A stretch of DNA of 64,000 bases from an uncultured Pelagibacteraceae bacterium (GTDB taxonomy: Bacteria; Pseudomonadota; Alphaproteobacteria; Pelagibacterales; Pelagibacteraceae): positions 1-64,000 of the forward strand of contig CACFTO010000003.1 in NCBI GenBank assembly GCA_902569245.1. Direction: 5' to 3'. Shown here in pieces: positions 50,224-60,472 of the stretch (position 1 is the first letter of the stretch; the number at the start of each line of letters is the position of its first letter). Below the pieces are notes generated by a model, which was not told the DNA's origin, made no database searches, and saw nothing but the letters and a program-made list of their open reading frames with translations. The position numbers and the translations under genes are program-made.

Positions 50224-51777
50224 TTATAATAGTTGTTCCTTTTCTTTATTTCTTACCACATAAAAAGAAGTTAATAATCTTGCTATAAAATAAACTGAGA
50301 ACAATGTAGTTAATATTCCAACACCTAATGTTACTGAAAAACCTTTTACAGGTCCAGACCCCATAAAAAATAAAATGAATGCTGCAATTAATGTTGTGAT
50401 ATTGGCATCTAAAATAGTTGTTCTTGATTTTGTATATCCAGCATCAAAGGCTATTATAGGATTTTTCTCATTTTTAGTTTCTTCTTTAATACGTTCAAAA
50501 ATTAGAACATTTGCGTCTACTGCCATACCCACTGTTAAGATAATGCCTGCAATTCCAGGTAAAGTTAATGTTGCTTCAAACAAAGTTAAAATACCAATTA
50601 ATAAAAAAAGATTTGAAACCAGAGCTAAATTAGCAATTAAACCGAATGTTCTATATTTATAAATCATAAACAGAATAACCAATAAAAAACCAATAATTAA
50701 AGATAAAATACCAGCATCTATTGAATCTTGACCTAAGTCAGGACCAACCGTTCTTTCTTCAATAATATTTAAAGGCGCAGGTAAGGCTCCTGATCTTAAT
50801 AATAACGCTAGATCTGTTGCTGATTGAAATGTGAAACCACCAGAAATTTGCCCAGAGCCACTAATTATAGGCTCTCTAATTGTTGGAGCACTAATTATTT
50901 TTCCATCTAGTACTATTGCTAACTGTTTACCAACTCCAGTACTAGTTGCTCTACCAAATTTTTTAGCTCCTACTCTATCTAAACTAAAAGAAACTACTGT
51001 TTCATTAGTTTCAGTGTTCATTGTTGGTTTTGCATCAATTAAGTTATCACCACTTAAAATTATCCTTTTACCAACTATTGCGTCTCTAGAACCATCTTCA
51101 AAAGATAATTTTTCAGTTCCGAACGACTCTTCATTATTTTGTGAAATAAACTGAAAAGTAAGATTTGCTGTCTTTCCTAATAGTGATTTAATTCTGTTAG
51201 GGTCATCTAAACCAGGTAATTCAACCAAAATTCTATCATTTCCTCTTTTTAAAATATTGGGCTCATTCGTTCCAACTTCATCTACTCTTCTTCTTACAAT
51301 TTCAATAGCTTGATCTAATGAGGAATTTTTTAGTAAAACTAATCCATATCTTGAATATGTTAAATTAAAAAAATTTCCATTTTCTGATACATCAAACTCG
51401 TGTGATTTATATTGTTGATAATATGCATTAATATCACTTTTTTTATCATTTAAGATATTTTTAACATTTTCAAATTCGTTATCTGATGCCTCAAATAAAA
51501 TTGTGTTTTCTTTTAACGAAAAATTTTTTAAACTTATTTCTTTTTCTTTAAAATATCTTTTTAGTTCAATTATTTTTGCTTGTAATTTTTGAGTAATTAC
51601 TGGCTGATTATCTATTTCAAGAAGTAGATATGAACCTCCTTGTAAATCCAAACCTAAATTAATATTTTTTGAAAAAAATTTATCATCAAATTTAATAAAA
51701 TTTGAAAAAGCAAAATAAGAAAAAATAATTGTAAAAATAATTACTGAAATTATTCTTAATTTTGAAAAGTATAACAC
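50224..51777 (-). CDS. secD: Protein translocase subunit SecD
   Basis: NLGLDLQGGSYLLLEID; QAIEIVRRRVDEVGTNEPNILKRGNDRILVELPG; GMAVDANVLIFERIKEE. Confidence 0.96.
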   Translation of the reverse strand: MLYFSKLRIISVIIFTIIFSYFAFSNFIKFDDKFFSKNINLGLDLQGGSYLLLEIDNQPVITQKLQAKIIELKRYFKEKEISLKNFSLKENTILFEASDNEFENVKNILNDKKSDINAYYQQYKSHEFDVSENGNFFNLTYSRYGLVLLKNSSLDQAIEIVRRRVDEVGTNEPNILKRGNDRILVELPGLDDPNRIKSLLGKTANLTFQFISQNNEESFGTEKLSFEDGSRDAIVGKRIILSGDNLIDAKPTMNTETNETVVSFSLDRVGAKKFGRATSTGVGKQLAIVLDGKIISAPTIREPIISGSGQISGGFTFQSATDLALLLRSGALPAPLNIIEERTVGPDLGQDSIDAGILSLIIGFLLVILFMIYKYRTFGLIANLALVSNLFLLIGILTLFEATLTLPGIAGIILTVGMAVDANVLIFERIKEETKNEKNPIIAFDAGYTKSRTTILDANITTLIAAFILFFMGSGPVKGFSVTLGVGILTTLFSVYFIARLLTSFYVVRNKEKEQLL

Positions 51778-51790
51778 TTTTTTTATTATG

Positions 51791-52075
51791 TTATTTTTTT
51801 GGTTCGATGGTAGTTACTAAACCTTGAATTCCAGTTGCTCTGACAACTTCGACATTCACATTATCAGAAATTTTTACCTCAACTTTTTCGTTATCAATTA
51901 TTCTTTCAACGGTACCAACTATTCCTCCAGAGGTAATAACTTTGTCTCCTCTTTTAAGTGCTTCCACCATGGCTTTATGATCTTTGACTTTTTTCTGTTG
52001 AGGTCTAATTAGAAAAAAATAGAAAATAACAAAAATTAAAACTAATGGTATAAATTGTCCAATTCCAGCATCCAT
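51791..52075 (-). CDS. yajC: Preprotein translocase subunit YajC
   Basis: FYFFLIRPQQKKVKDHKAMVEALKRGDKVITSGGIVGTVERI. Confidence 0.95.
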   Translation of the reverse strand: MDAGIGQFIPLVLIFVIFYFFLIRPQQKKVKDHKAMVEALKRGDKVITSGGIVGTVERIIDNEKVEVKISDNVNVEVVRATGIQGLVTTIEPKK

Positions 52076-52130
52076 AACGTATCCTATTAAGTTAAGGCTA
52101 TTTATCCTATCTATTATTCAAACTCAACTC

Positions 52131-53390
52131 TTAATTGATAGAAATTTTATCTATATTTGGCATATATGGCTTAAGAACATCAGGTATCAAAATAGATCCA
52201 TCTTCAGTTTGATAATTTTCCATAATAGCAATCATAGTTCTACCAATCGCTAATCCACTACCATTAAGTGTACCAACAAATTCTTTTGAATTATTTTGTC
52301 CTTTGTATCTAGCTTTCATTCTCCTTGCTTGGAATGAACCGCAAGATGAGCAGCTTGAAATCTCTCTATACTTATTTTCAGATGGAAGCCAAACTTCAAT
52401 GTCATAAGTTTTTTCTGCACTAAAACCCATATCACCAGTACATAAAACAATTTTTCTATAAGGAAGTTTTAATGCATCCAATATCATTGTAGCAGAGTTA
52501 GACATCCTCTCTAACTCCTCTGAACATTTATCGTTTTCTACAATACTCACTAGTTCGACTTTATAAAATTGGTGTTGTCTGATCATACCTTTAGTATCTT
52601 TACCGTAACTACCCGCCTCTTTTCGAAAGCATGGTGTTGATGCAACTACTCTAATTGGTAATTCATTCTTTTCTAAAATTTGATTTTTTACAATATTTGT
52701 CAAAATTACTTCAGCGGTTGGTATTAGAAACTTTCTTTCTTCACCTTCATCAAGTTTAATTTCAAATTGATCATTTTCAAATTTTGGCAATTGTCCAGTG
52801 CCAAACATTGTTTCAGCAGTTGCAATTAGTGGAGGTGATATTTCTGTATAACCATTTTTTTGAGTATGTGTATCAATCATAAAATTTGATATTGCTCTTT
52901 CTAATTGCGCTAATTCTTTTTTAACAAATACAAATCTAGAACCAGTTGTTTTTGTTGCGAGGTCAAAATCAAGCATATTTAATTTATCTCCTAATTCATA
53001 ATGGGATTTGGGTTTAAAATTAAAATCTTTTATTTCACCCTTTTTCTCAATTTCTTTATTAGAATTTTCATCTTGTCCTATTGGAACATCGCTTAATGGT
53101 ATATTCGGTATAGAAGATAAAATTTCAGTAATCTGGCTCTGTAATTTTATTTGATTTTTATTAATTTCTTCAATTTTTAAAGAAAGTTCTTTTGATTTTT
53201 CGAATAAACTTTGGTCTTTCGATTTTGAAATAGATTTTTTTTCCATTTCAAATTTTTCTTTTTCTTGAATAAGTTTTCTATTTTCCCCATCTATACTTAA
53301 TATGTTATCAAGACTTATATCAATGTTTCGATTTTTAAGTCTTTCCTTAAAGTTTTCGAAGTCATTTCTGATATCTTTAATATTGTGCAT
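52131..53390 (-). CDS. serS: Seryl-tRNA synthetase
   Basis: MHNIKDIRNDFENFKERLKNR; TRSRFVF-type GSRFVFVKKELAQLERAISNFM; PCFRKEAGSYGKDTKGMIRQHQFYKVELV; NGSGLAIGRTMIAIMENYQ. Internal Met start. Confidence 0.95.
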   Translation of the reverse strand: MHNIKDIRNDFENFKERLKNRNIDISLDNILSIDGENRKLIQEKEKFEMEKKSISKSKDQSLFEKSKELSLKIEEINKNQIKLQSQITEILSSIPNIPLSDVPIGQDENSNKEIEKKGEIKDFNFKPKSHYELGDKLNMLDFDLATKTTGSRFVFVKKELAQLERAISNFMIDTHTQKNGYTEISPPLIATAETMFGTGQLPKFENDQFEIKLDEGEERKFLIPTAEVILTNIVKNQILEKNELPIRVVASTPCFRKEAGSYGKDTKGMIRQHQFYKVELVSIVENDKCSEELERMSNSATMILDALKLPYRKIVLCTGDMGFSAEKTYDIEVWLPSENKYREISSCSSCGSFQARRMKARYKGQNNSKEFVGTLNGSGLAIGRTMIAIMENYQTEDGSILIPDVLKPYMPNIDKISIN

Positions 53391-54147
53391 TTTTTTCTGC
53401 TGCTTTCTTTTCAATTATTCCTACTGATATTATTGATAATTCATATAAAATTAATAATGGTATACCCAAACCAATTTGAGTAATTGGATCTGGTGGAGTT
53501 AATATAGCTGCTGCTGCAAATATTATTACTACAACATATTTTCTTCTCTCTTTTAAAAATGTTGAATTCACTACCCCAATTCTAGCTAATAAACTTAATA
53601 CTACTGGTAATTGAAAACTTAATCCAAATGCAAAAATAAGCTTCATTACTAATGATAAATATTCGTTTACTTTAGCTTCTAATTGAATTGGTAGATTCGT
53701 TGCTGCACCTAAACTCTCGAAGGATAAAAAAAACTTTATAGCTAAAGGCATTATTAGATAATAAACCAACATTCCTCCAAGCAAGAATAGAATTGGAGTT
53801 ACAACCAAGTAAGGCATTATAGCTTTCTTTTCATGATTATAGAGACCAGGTGCTATAAATTTCCAAATTTGAATTAGTATAAATGGGCTTGTAATAAAAA
53901 AAGCAGCAAAAAAAGAAACCTTTAAGTATGTTAGAAATGTTTCTTGAAGAGCAGTAAATATTAATCTTCTGTTTGTGTCGTCATCCTTTACTGCATTTGC
54001 ATATGGTTCAACTAAAAATCCATAAATGTACTCAGAAAAATAATAACAAATTACAAATAAAATAGCCAAAAATATAAACGAGTTTATTAATCTTTTTCTT
54101 AATTCGGTTAAATGACTTATGAAACTTCCCTCTTTATCCTTACTCAT
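53377..54147 (-). CDS. tatC: Twin-arginine translocase subunit TatC
   Basis: SFISHLTELRKRLINSFIF; ALQETFLTYLKVSFFAAFFITSPFILIQIWKFIAPGLYNHEKK; AILTPPDPITQIGLGIPLLILYELSI. Confidence 0.96.
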   Translation of the reverse strand: MSKDKEGSFISHLTELRKRLINSFIFLAILFVICYYFSEYIYGFLVEPYANAVKDDDTNRRLIFTALQETFLTYLKVSFFAAFFITSPFILIQIWKFIAPGLYNHEKKAIMPYLVVTPILFLLGGMLVYYLIMPLAIKFFLSFESLGAATNLPIQLEAKVNEYLSLVMKLIFAFGLSFQLPVVLSLLARIGVVNSTFLKERRKYVVVIIFAAAAILTPPDPITQIGLGIPLLILYELSIISVGIIEKKAAEKNAQY

Positions 54148-54373
54148 CTTTTTTTTTCTCTTTATTTTCAGATTTAGGTTTTTCGTTTATATCAGTATTT
54201 AGAGTTTCATTTGTTAAATCACTGACTTGTCCTTGGACATCACGAACATATCTTTTAGCTGAACCAATCCATGAACCAATTTTTTTTAACATGTAAGGAA
54301 AATCTTTAGGACCTACTACAATAATTGCTATTGAGACTATGATTAGTATTTCTAGCCAGCCAATTGACGGCAT
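54140..54373 (-). CDS. tatB: Sec-independent translocase TatB
   Basis: MPSIGWLEILIIVSIAIIVVGPKDFPYMLKKIGSWIGSAKRYVRD. Confidence 0.92.
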   Translation of the reverse strand: MPSIGWLEILIIVSIAIIVVGPKDFPYMLKKIGSWIGSAKRYVRDVQGQVSDLTNETLNTDINEKPKSENKEKKKDE

Positions 54374-54376
54374 TTG

Positions 54377-54574
54377 TTATTCTTTTTTATTAGAGTCTTG
54401 ATTATCTGAAATATTTTTAGTTTGGTCTTCATCAGTAACATCTGTAGCCATACCTTTTTTAAAACTTTTGATCCCTTTAGCAACATCACCCATCAGGCTA
54501 GAGATTTTTCCTCTGCCAAAAAGTAACACTACTAAAATTACTACAATTGCTATTTGCCAAAATCCTATACTCAT
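54377..54574 (-). CDS. tatA: Twin-arginine translocase TatA/E
   Basis: [42 protein letters not shown]. Confidence 0.94.
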   Translation of the reverse strand: MSIGFWQIAIVVILVVLLFGRGKISSLMGDVAKGIKSFKKGMATDVTDEDQTKNISDNQDSNKKE

Positions 54575-54617
54575 AAATTATTTATAACCTTATTATTGAT
54601 TTATTAAAAGTGATTTT

Positions 54618-55307
54618 TTAGGTTTCGTCAGATTTGAGGGTACTGCTTAACATTTCATCAATATCAGAATAAATATTTTCCTTTTTATCGACTTGTTTTT
54701 CTTTAAAAAATTTACCTGTTCCAAATATTGATGAGTCTACACTTGATGTATCAATTAAGCCTGCCGAACCTAATTCATTCACGGTCGGTAAATCTGACAA
54801 TTTTTGCAGATTAAAATGACTTAAAAATTCATCTGTGGTTCCATATTGTATTGGTTTACCAGGAACATTTTTTCTACCTTCATGTTTAACCCAATTTAAC
54901 TCCATAAGAATTTCTAAAGTATTAGTTCCAAAAGCTACACCTCTTATCTCTTCAATTTCAGACCTTGTAACCGGTTGATGATAGACAATAATAGCAAGAG
55001 TTTCGATTGCAGCTCTAGATAATTTTTTTTCAACAGTTTTTTGTTCTGACATTAAAGAAGATAAATTAACTGCAGTTCTAAATGACCATTTATTAGATAT
55101 GCAAATCAAATTAATACCTCTATTTGAGTAGAAATCTCTTAGTTTTTCCAGTGATTGTTGAATATCTGTTTGTTTTGATAATTTAGACTCTATTGTTTCA
55201 ACTGAAAGAGGCTCAGCGGCAGCAAATACAATAGCCTCAATCTCTCTTTCTACATCGGTGAGTTTAGTTGGAAAACTTACAATATTATTTTTTTTAATTT
55301 TGTTCAT
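54618..55307 (-). CDS. scpB: Segregation and condensation protein ScpB
   Basis: EREIEAIVFAAAEPLSVETIE; ALAIIVY-type ETLAIIVYHQPVTRSEIEEIRGV. Confidence 0.94.
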   Translation of the reverse strand: MNKIKKNNIVSFPTKLTDVEREIEAIVFAAAEPLSVETIESKLSKQTDIQQSLEKLRDFYSNRGINLICISNKWSFRTAVNLSSLMSEQKTVEKKLSRAAIETLAIIVYHQPVTRSEIEEIRGVAFGTNTLEILMELNWVKHEGRKNVPGKPIQYGTTDEFLSHFNLQKLSDLPTVNELGSAGLIDTSSVDSSIFGTGKFFKEKQVDKKENIYSDIDEMLSSTLKSDET

Positions 55308-56041
55308 TAATTTTCCTTAACATAGATATCATCGAATAATTCTTTTTGCTTTAAAGATATATTTCCTTCCTTTACCAATTCTAAAGAGCCAGCAAAGATC
55401 CCTGCGCTACCTGTTCTTTTTAAATTAGGAGACTTGTTAAATCCAGAAGGAACCAACTCAGACAAATTTTTCCAATCATTGAGCGTACCAAAGAACTCTT
55501 TTATTCTTTTAATAGCATCTTCAGTAGTAAAAACAGGAAGTTTAGGTATGTTCATAGTATGAAAATCTTTAGTCATGACTATCCCTGAATATGCTTTTAA
55601 TAATTCAAATAATGTTAAAGAAACTTTTTTGTCGTATATCGACTTTACACCACTTTTAGAACCACGCATAAAAACATCTCTACCTAATCTTTTTCTATCT
55701 AACATTTGAGAAGATAATAATCTAATTAATTCTAATTTTTTTAATTGTAATTTAAGTTTCTCAGCAACTTCAAAAGCTTTAAACTCCTCCTCATCAGTTT
55801 CAGGAAGTAATAATTTTGATTTCAAATAAGTAAGCCAAGTTGCCATTAACAAATATTCAGAGGCTATTTCTAAATTTATATTTTCTTTTTCTGTTAGATA
55901 TTGATGGAATTGATCAGCAAGTTTTGTAATAGAAATTTCTTCTAAATCAACTTTTTGCGATTTAGCAAGATCAAGTAATATTTCAAGGGAGCCACTGAAA
56001 TTATTTAAATTTACATTGAAATCTAAAGAATCATTGGACAT
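55307..56041 (-). CDS. scpA: Segregation and condensation protein ScpA
   Basis: FSGSLEILLDLAKSQKVDLEEISITKLADQFHQYL; EYLLMATWLTYLKSKLLLPE. Confidence 0.94.
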   Translation of the reverse strand: MSNDSLDFNVNLNNFSGSLEILLDLAKSQKVDLEEISITKLADQFHQYLTEKENINLEIASEYLLMATWLTYLKSKLLLPETDEEEFKAFEVAEKLKLQLKKLELIRLLSSQMLDRKRLGRDVFMRGSKSGVKSIYDKKVSLTLFELLKAYSGIVMTKDFHTMNIPKLPVFTTEDAIKRIKEFFGTLNDWKNLSELVPSGFNKSPNLKRTGSAGIFAGSLELVKEGNISLKQKELFDDIYVKEN

Positions 56042-56052
56042 AGTAAATTACT

Positions 56053-57006
56053 CTAACCTATAATTTTTATTAATTGTGATGTTTTTTTCGTTACAAATTT
56101 GTCTAATTTTGGTGAATTTTGTGCAACTGTAACCATTTCACTTAAATTTCCATTGCAATGTAAGGCTAAATTGCATCCGGCTAAAAAAGATTTTTTTACT
56201 CTAACATCAAGTTTATCTTTTAAAGCTTTCATTGAAAGGTCGTCTGTTAAAATTAGATTTTTAAATTTTATTTTATTTCTTATTAAACTAATAATTTTTT
56301 TTGAATGAGTAACATTATTTTGTGGATCAATTTTTTGAAAAAGTAAATGGCCTGTCATTGCGATTAATGCTTTTTTGTTTTTAAAAGTATAAAAGTCATT
56401 TTTAACTAAATAATCCTCATTTTTGTTTATTTTAGGTAGATTTTTATGACTGTCGACTTTAGCTAAACCATGACCTGGTATGTGCTTGATTACTGTTGCA
56501 ACACCATTTTTATGAAAATGATTGATACAAATATCTCCCATTGTTGAAACTATTTTTTTGTTACTTGAAAATGATCTATCATCAACAATCTTATGAAAAT
56601 TTTTTCTTTTAAGGTCTAGAACTGGAACTGTGTTGATATTTATACCTAATAATTTTAATAGATATGTAATTTGTTTAACATAAACGTTATAGTAAATAAA
56701 AAATTTTTTTTTATCTTTATTAAAAAGATTTCCAAAATATTCAGCTGAAAAAATAGAATTATCAATAAATTTTCTTAATCTACTAACTCTACCACCCTCC
56801 TCATCTATCATAATAGGATAATTTTTATTTTTAAAAATTTTTTTAATGGAATTTGTTAATTCTTGAGTTTGATTTATAGAATTTATATTTCTAGAAAATA
56901 AAATAATTCCCCATGGTTTATATTTTTTTAAAAAACTTATTTCCTTTTGGGTAAGATATTTACCTTTTATTCCACATATAAATGATCTATGAAATTTATT
57001 TGTCAT
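56053..57006 (-). CDS. nagZ: Beta-N-acetylhexosaminidase (GH3, NagZ)
   Basis: IMIDEEGGRVSRLRKF; TVIKHIPGHGLAKVDSHKNLP; LILTDDLSMKAL. Confidence 0.92.
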   Translation of the reverse strand: MTNKFHRSFICGIKGKYLTQKEISFLKKYKPWGIILFSRNINSINQTQELTNSIKKIFKNKNYPIMIDEEGGRVSRLRKFIDNSIFSAEYFGNLFNKDKKKFFIYYNVYVKQITYLLKLLGININTVPVLDLKRKNFHKIVDDRSFSSNKKIVSTMGDICINHFHKNGVATVIKHIPGHGLAKVDSHKNLPKINKNEDYLVKNDFYTFKNKKALIAMTGHLLFQKIDPQNNVTHSKKIISLIRNKIKFKNLILTDDLSMKALKDKLDVRVKKSFLAGCNLALHCNGNLSEMVTVAQNSPKLDKFVTKKTSQLIKIIG

Positions 57007-57259
57007 TATAAAGAAGTTCCCAAAAAGAATATTTATTTTTTTTCTTATTATTTTTAAATTCTACATATTCAATAATATTTTCTGTATCATTTTCTAATAA
57101 TATAAGATCTTTTTCTATATTATTAATTTTTTCATCAATTGAAGAAAGTGATCTGTAAGATTTCTTAATATTTTCATCAGAAAAATAATATCTGGCAGTA
57201 AAAAAAATAAAGAAGAAAATTATAATAAGAAAAAAAAGATACTTTAGTTCTTTAATCAT
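56996..57259 (-). CDS. Small single-TM coiled-coil-like protein of unknown function
   Basis: N-terminal TM (YLFFLIIIFFFIFFTARYYF) followed by an 'SSIDEKINNIEKDLILLENDTENI' helix; lies between argS and nagZ. Confidence 0.55.
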   Translation of the reverse strand: MIKELKYLFFLIIIFFFIFFTARYYFSDENIKKSYRSLSSIDEKINNIEKDLILLENDTENIIEYVEFKNNKKKNKYSFWELLYNDK

Positions 57260-58989
57260 TACATTTTTTCAGGGGTGTCTACACCCAAAATATTCATACC
57301 TGTTTTCAAAGTATTGGCTATAGATTTTAAGAAAACTAGTTTTTCTATTTGAATTGTATTATCTTGATGGATAAATCTTTTAGAAACATCTTCCTTGCCC
57401 ATATTCCAATAAGAATGGAACTCAGAAGCTAAATCATATAGATAAACTGAAATTCTATGTGGTTCTAATTTTTCTGAAGAAACTTCAACACATTTAGGCC
57501 ATTCACTAATTTTTTTAAATAGTTTTATTTCTTCATTGCCAAAGTTAAAATCTGAATTCTTTGTCTCAAGATTATTATTTATATCATTTTTGGTATTTCT
57601 AAACACAGACGATATTCTTGCATATGCATACTGAACATAATAAATTGGGTTTTCTTTGGATTTTTCTTTTACTTTGTCAAAATCAAAATCAATTTCTGCA
57701 TCACTACTTCTGCTTAACATAATAAACCTTGTTGCATCCTTACCAACTTCATTAATAAGATCCTCTATAGTGATATAATCACCTTTTCTTTTAGACATTT
57801 TAAAAGGTTTTTTATCCTTAATTAGTTTTACTAACTGACTTACTTTGCAAATTAATTTATTTTTTTCACCTGATAATGCCTCAACCACTGAAGTAATTCT
57901 TTTAATATAACCAGCGTGATCAGCGCCAAGAATATTAATTAGAATATTAAAATTTCTTTTTAATTTTGTATTATGATAAGCAACATCACTGGCAAAGTAT
58001 GTCCAAGATTTGTCTTCTTTTTGTAGAGCTCTATCTTTATCATCACCAAAGTCTGTAGATTTAAACAATAATTGCTCTCTTTCTACCCAGTTTTCATTAC
58101 TTTCTCCCTCAGGTGCTTTAATTTTTCCTTCATAAATATATTTTTTTTCTTTTAAATTTTTTATTACTTCATCAACTTCATTATTATTTATTACATCAGT
58201 TTCACTTGCAAAATTATCATGCTTTATACCAAGATTTTCTAAATTTATTTTTATTAATTTTAAAGATTCTTGTATTGAAAGTTTTTTTAGTTTTTCTGAA
58301 ACTGATTCAAAGTTTTTGAAATCTAAATCTTTATTTTTTGAAATTATTTTTTTTGCTATATCTATAAGATAGTCTCCAGGATATAATTCCTTATCGTCTA
58401 TCGGAAAAGTTTCATCATAAAGAATTTCTTTTATTCTTAAATAAACAGATTTTGTAAAATGAGAGATTTGATTTCCATAATCATTAACATAATATTCTTT
58501 GGTAACTTTATGACCGTTAAAGGATAAAAGATTAGATATTACATCTCCAAGTATGGCACCTCTTGAATGGCCTACGTGTAAAGGTCCAGTTGGATTTGCA
58601 GATACAAATTCTACTAAATAAGTATTTTTTTTTCCACTAGTGCTACTTCCATATGATGAATTATTTAAGACATCTAGTATAAAGCCATTCCAAAATTCAT
58701 TTTTAAATTTTAGATTAATAAAACCTGGTTTTTCGATGCTAATTTCATCAATATTGTTATCATTATCTTTTATTAAGTCAGCTATCTGCTTAGCAAGTTC
58801 TAGCGGAGTTTTTTTATTAATTTTGGATAAAACCATTGCAACATTTGTGGAAATATCTCCAGTAAATTTTGCAGGTGGTATATCAACATTGATACCTGAT
58901 AAACTATCTGGCAACTCTAACAAATTATCTTTGTGGGCAGATTTAATAATTTTTTCTATCTTTAATAAATAATTTTCAAATATATTCAT
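57259..58989 (-). CDS. argS: Arginyl-tRNA synthetase
   Basis: LVEFVSANPTGPLHVGHSRGAILGDVISNLL; YYVNDYGNQI; FKMSKRKGDYITIEDLINEVGKDATRFIML. Confidence 0.96.
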   Translation of the reverse strand: MNIFENYLLKIEKIIKSAHKDNLLELPDSLSGINVDIPPAKFTGDISTNVAMVLSKINKKTPLELAKQIADLIKDNDNNIDEISIEKPGFINLKFKNEFWNGFILDVLNNSSYGSSTSGKKNTYLVEFVSANPTGPLHVGHSRGAILGDVISNLLSFNGHKVTKEYYVNDYGNQISHFTKSVYLRIKEILYDETFPIDDKELYPGDYLIDIAKKIISKNKDLDFKNFESVSEKLKKLSIQESLKLIKINLENLGIKHDNFASETDVINNNEVDEVIKNLKEKKYIYEGKIKAPEGESNENWVEREQLLFKSTDFGDDKDRALQKEDKSWTYFASDVAYHNTKLKRNFNILINILGADHAGYIKRITSVVEALSGEKNKLICKVSQLVKLIKDKKPFKMSKRKGDYITIEDLINEVGKDATRFIMLSRSSDAEIDFDFDKVKEKSKENPIYYVQYAYARISSVFRNTKNDINNNLETKNSDFNFGNEEIKLFKKISEWPKCVEVSSEKLEPHRISVYLYDLASEFHSYWNMGKEDVSKRFIHQDNTIQIEKLVFLKSIANTLKTGMNILGVDTPEKM

Positions 58990-60104
58990 TTGTGTGACTT
59001 ATATAATTGTATTGCGTATCTGTCAGTCATTCCTGATATATAATCAGAAATTGCTCTATATTTATTTTTATCTATAAATTTATTAATAATAAACTTTTTC
59101 GGTTTCTTTTCTATTATTTTAAATAAATTTTCTACTATTTTTTTTCCACGATTATTTTTCAATTGTACAGTCTTATTATTATACATATTTATTTTTAAAA
59201 AATTTTTAACCTCTTTTTCTATTGATAAAAATTTACTAGAGAAATTAATTATTTTATCTTTGTACATTTGAACGTCTCTTTTAGTATTGATCTTATTTTT
59301 CTTTAAATTTTTAATACTATTTTTAATTACATCTTGCACCATTAAATTTATCGAGTCTCTTATAATTTGATAAACTATTATATCTTTATTTGAACGATTA
59401 ATTTTAGTTTTATAGGATTTATAAATTTGATTAAAAAAATTAATTTCACATAATTGATTTAGAGAAAACAATTTTGCCTTAATTCCATCTTGTATATCAT
59501 GATTATTATAGGCTATGTCATCAGATATAGCTGCAATTTGTGCCTCAAGAGAAGAATTGTTTTTAAAATTAATTTTTTGTTTAAATTTTTTGGCTCCAAT
59601 TATTCTATTTATTTTATCAATATTACTTATTGGTCCGTTATGTTTTAAAAGACCATCCAGTGTTTCAATTGTTAAATTTAAACCTTTAAACTTTAAATAT
59701 TTATTTTCTATGAACATGACTATTCTTAAGGTTTGAAGATTATGATCAAAACCACCATGCATGGTCATTGATTCATTCAAGGCTTCTTCACCAGCATGTC
59801 CAAATGGAGTATGTCCCATATCATGGGCTAGACTTAGTGTTTCAACTAAATCATCATTTAAATTCAAATATCTAGATATTGATCTTGCAATTTGAGCAAC
59901 TTCTAATGAATGAGTTATTCTCGTTCTATAATGGTCACCTTCTGTATTAACAAAAACTTGGGTTTTGTGCTTTAATCTTCTAAAAGATGCGGAATGAATA
60001 ATTCTATCCCGATCTCTTTGAAATGGCGTTCTAAAGATGCTATTTGGCTCAAAAACTAAACGACCTTTTGATGTAAAAAAACCTAATTTTGAGTAATTAT
60101 TCAT
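58986..60104 (-). CDS. dgt: Deoxyguanosinetriphosphate triphosphohydrolase-like protein
   Basis: FQRDRDRIIHSASFRRLKHKTQVFVNTEGDHYRTRITHSLEVAQIARSI; LAHDMGHTPFGHAGEEAL (HD domain). Confidence 0.94.
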   Translation of the reverse strand: MNNYSKLGFFTSKGRLVFEPNSIFRTPFQRDRDRIIHSASFRRLKHKTQVFVNTEGDHYRTRITHSLEVAQIARSISRYLNLNDDLVETLSLAHDMGHTPFGHAGEEALNESMTMHGGFDHNLQTLRIVMFIENKYLKFKGLNLTIETLDGLLKHNGPISNIDKINRIIGAKKFKQKINFKNNSSLEAQIAAISDDIAYNNHDIQDGIKAKLFSLNQLCEINFFNQIYKSYKTKINRSNKDIIVYQIIRDSINLMVQDVIKNSIKNLKKNKINTKRDVQMYKDKIINFSSKFLSIEKEVKNFLKINMYNNKTVQLKNNRGKKIVENLFKIIEKKPKKFIINKFIDKNKYRAISDYISGMTDRYAIQLYKSHK

Positions 60105-60154
60105 TCTTTAAAAATGGCAAATATTAATTATATTAGTAATAACAGCGATAAATA

Positions 60155-60472
60155 ATGATTAAAGAAATTAAATTTACAGATAATGCGTTAAAACAAATCA
60201 ATAACCTTTTATCAACGAAGGATGAAGGTTCTTTTTTTAGAATCGCTATCAAAGGTGGTGGATGCTCAGGGTTTCAGTATGATTTCTCATTTGATAAAAC
60301 ACCTCAAGACGACGATTTAAGACAAGATAATATTTTAATTGATAAAACTTCAGCTGATCTCTTGAAAGGATCAGAGGTTGATTTCGTAAAAGAATTAATC
60401 GGAGACCAATTTAAAATTAGTAACCCACAAAGCAAATCATCTTGCGGTTGTGGTGTTTCATTTTCTCTTTAA
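60155..60472 (+). CDS. erpA: A-type iron-sulfur carrier / insertion protein
   Basis: FFRIAIKGGGCSGFQYDFSFDK; KSSCGCGVSFSL C-terminal CGCG. Confidence 0.9.
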   Translation: MIKEIKFTDNALKQINNLLSTKDEGSFFRIAIKGGGCSGFQYDFSFDKTPQDDDLRQDNILIDKTSADLLKGSEVDFVKELIGDQFKISNPQSKSSCGCGVSFSL

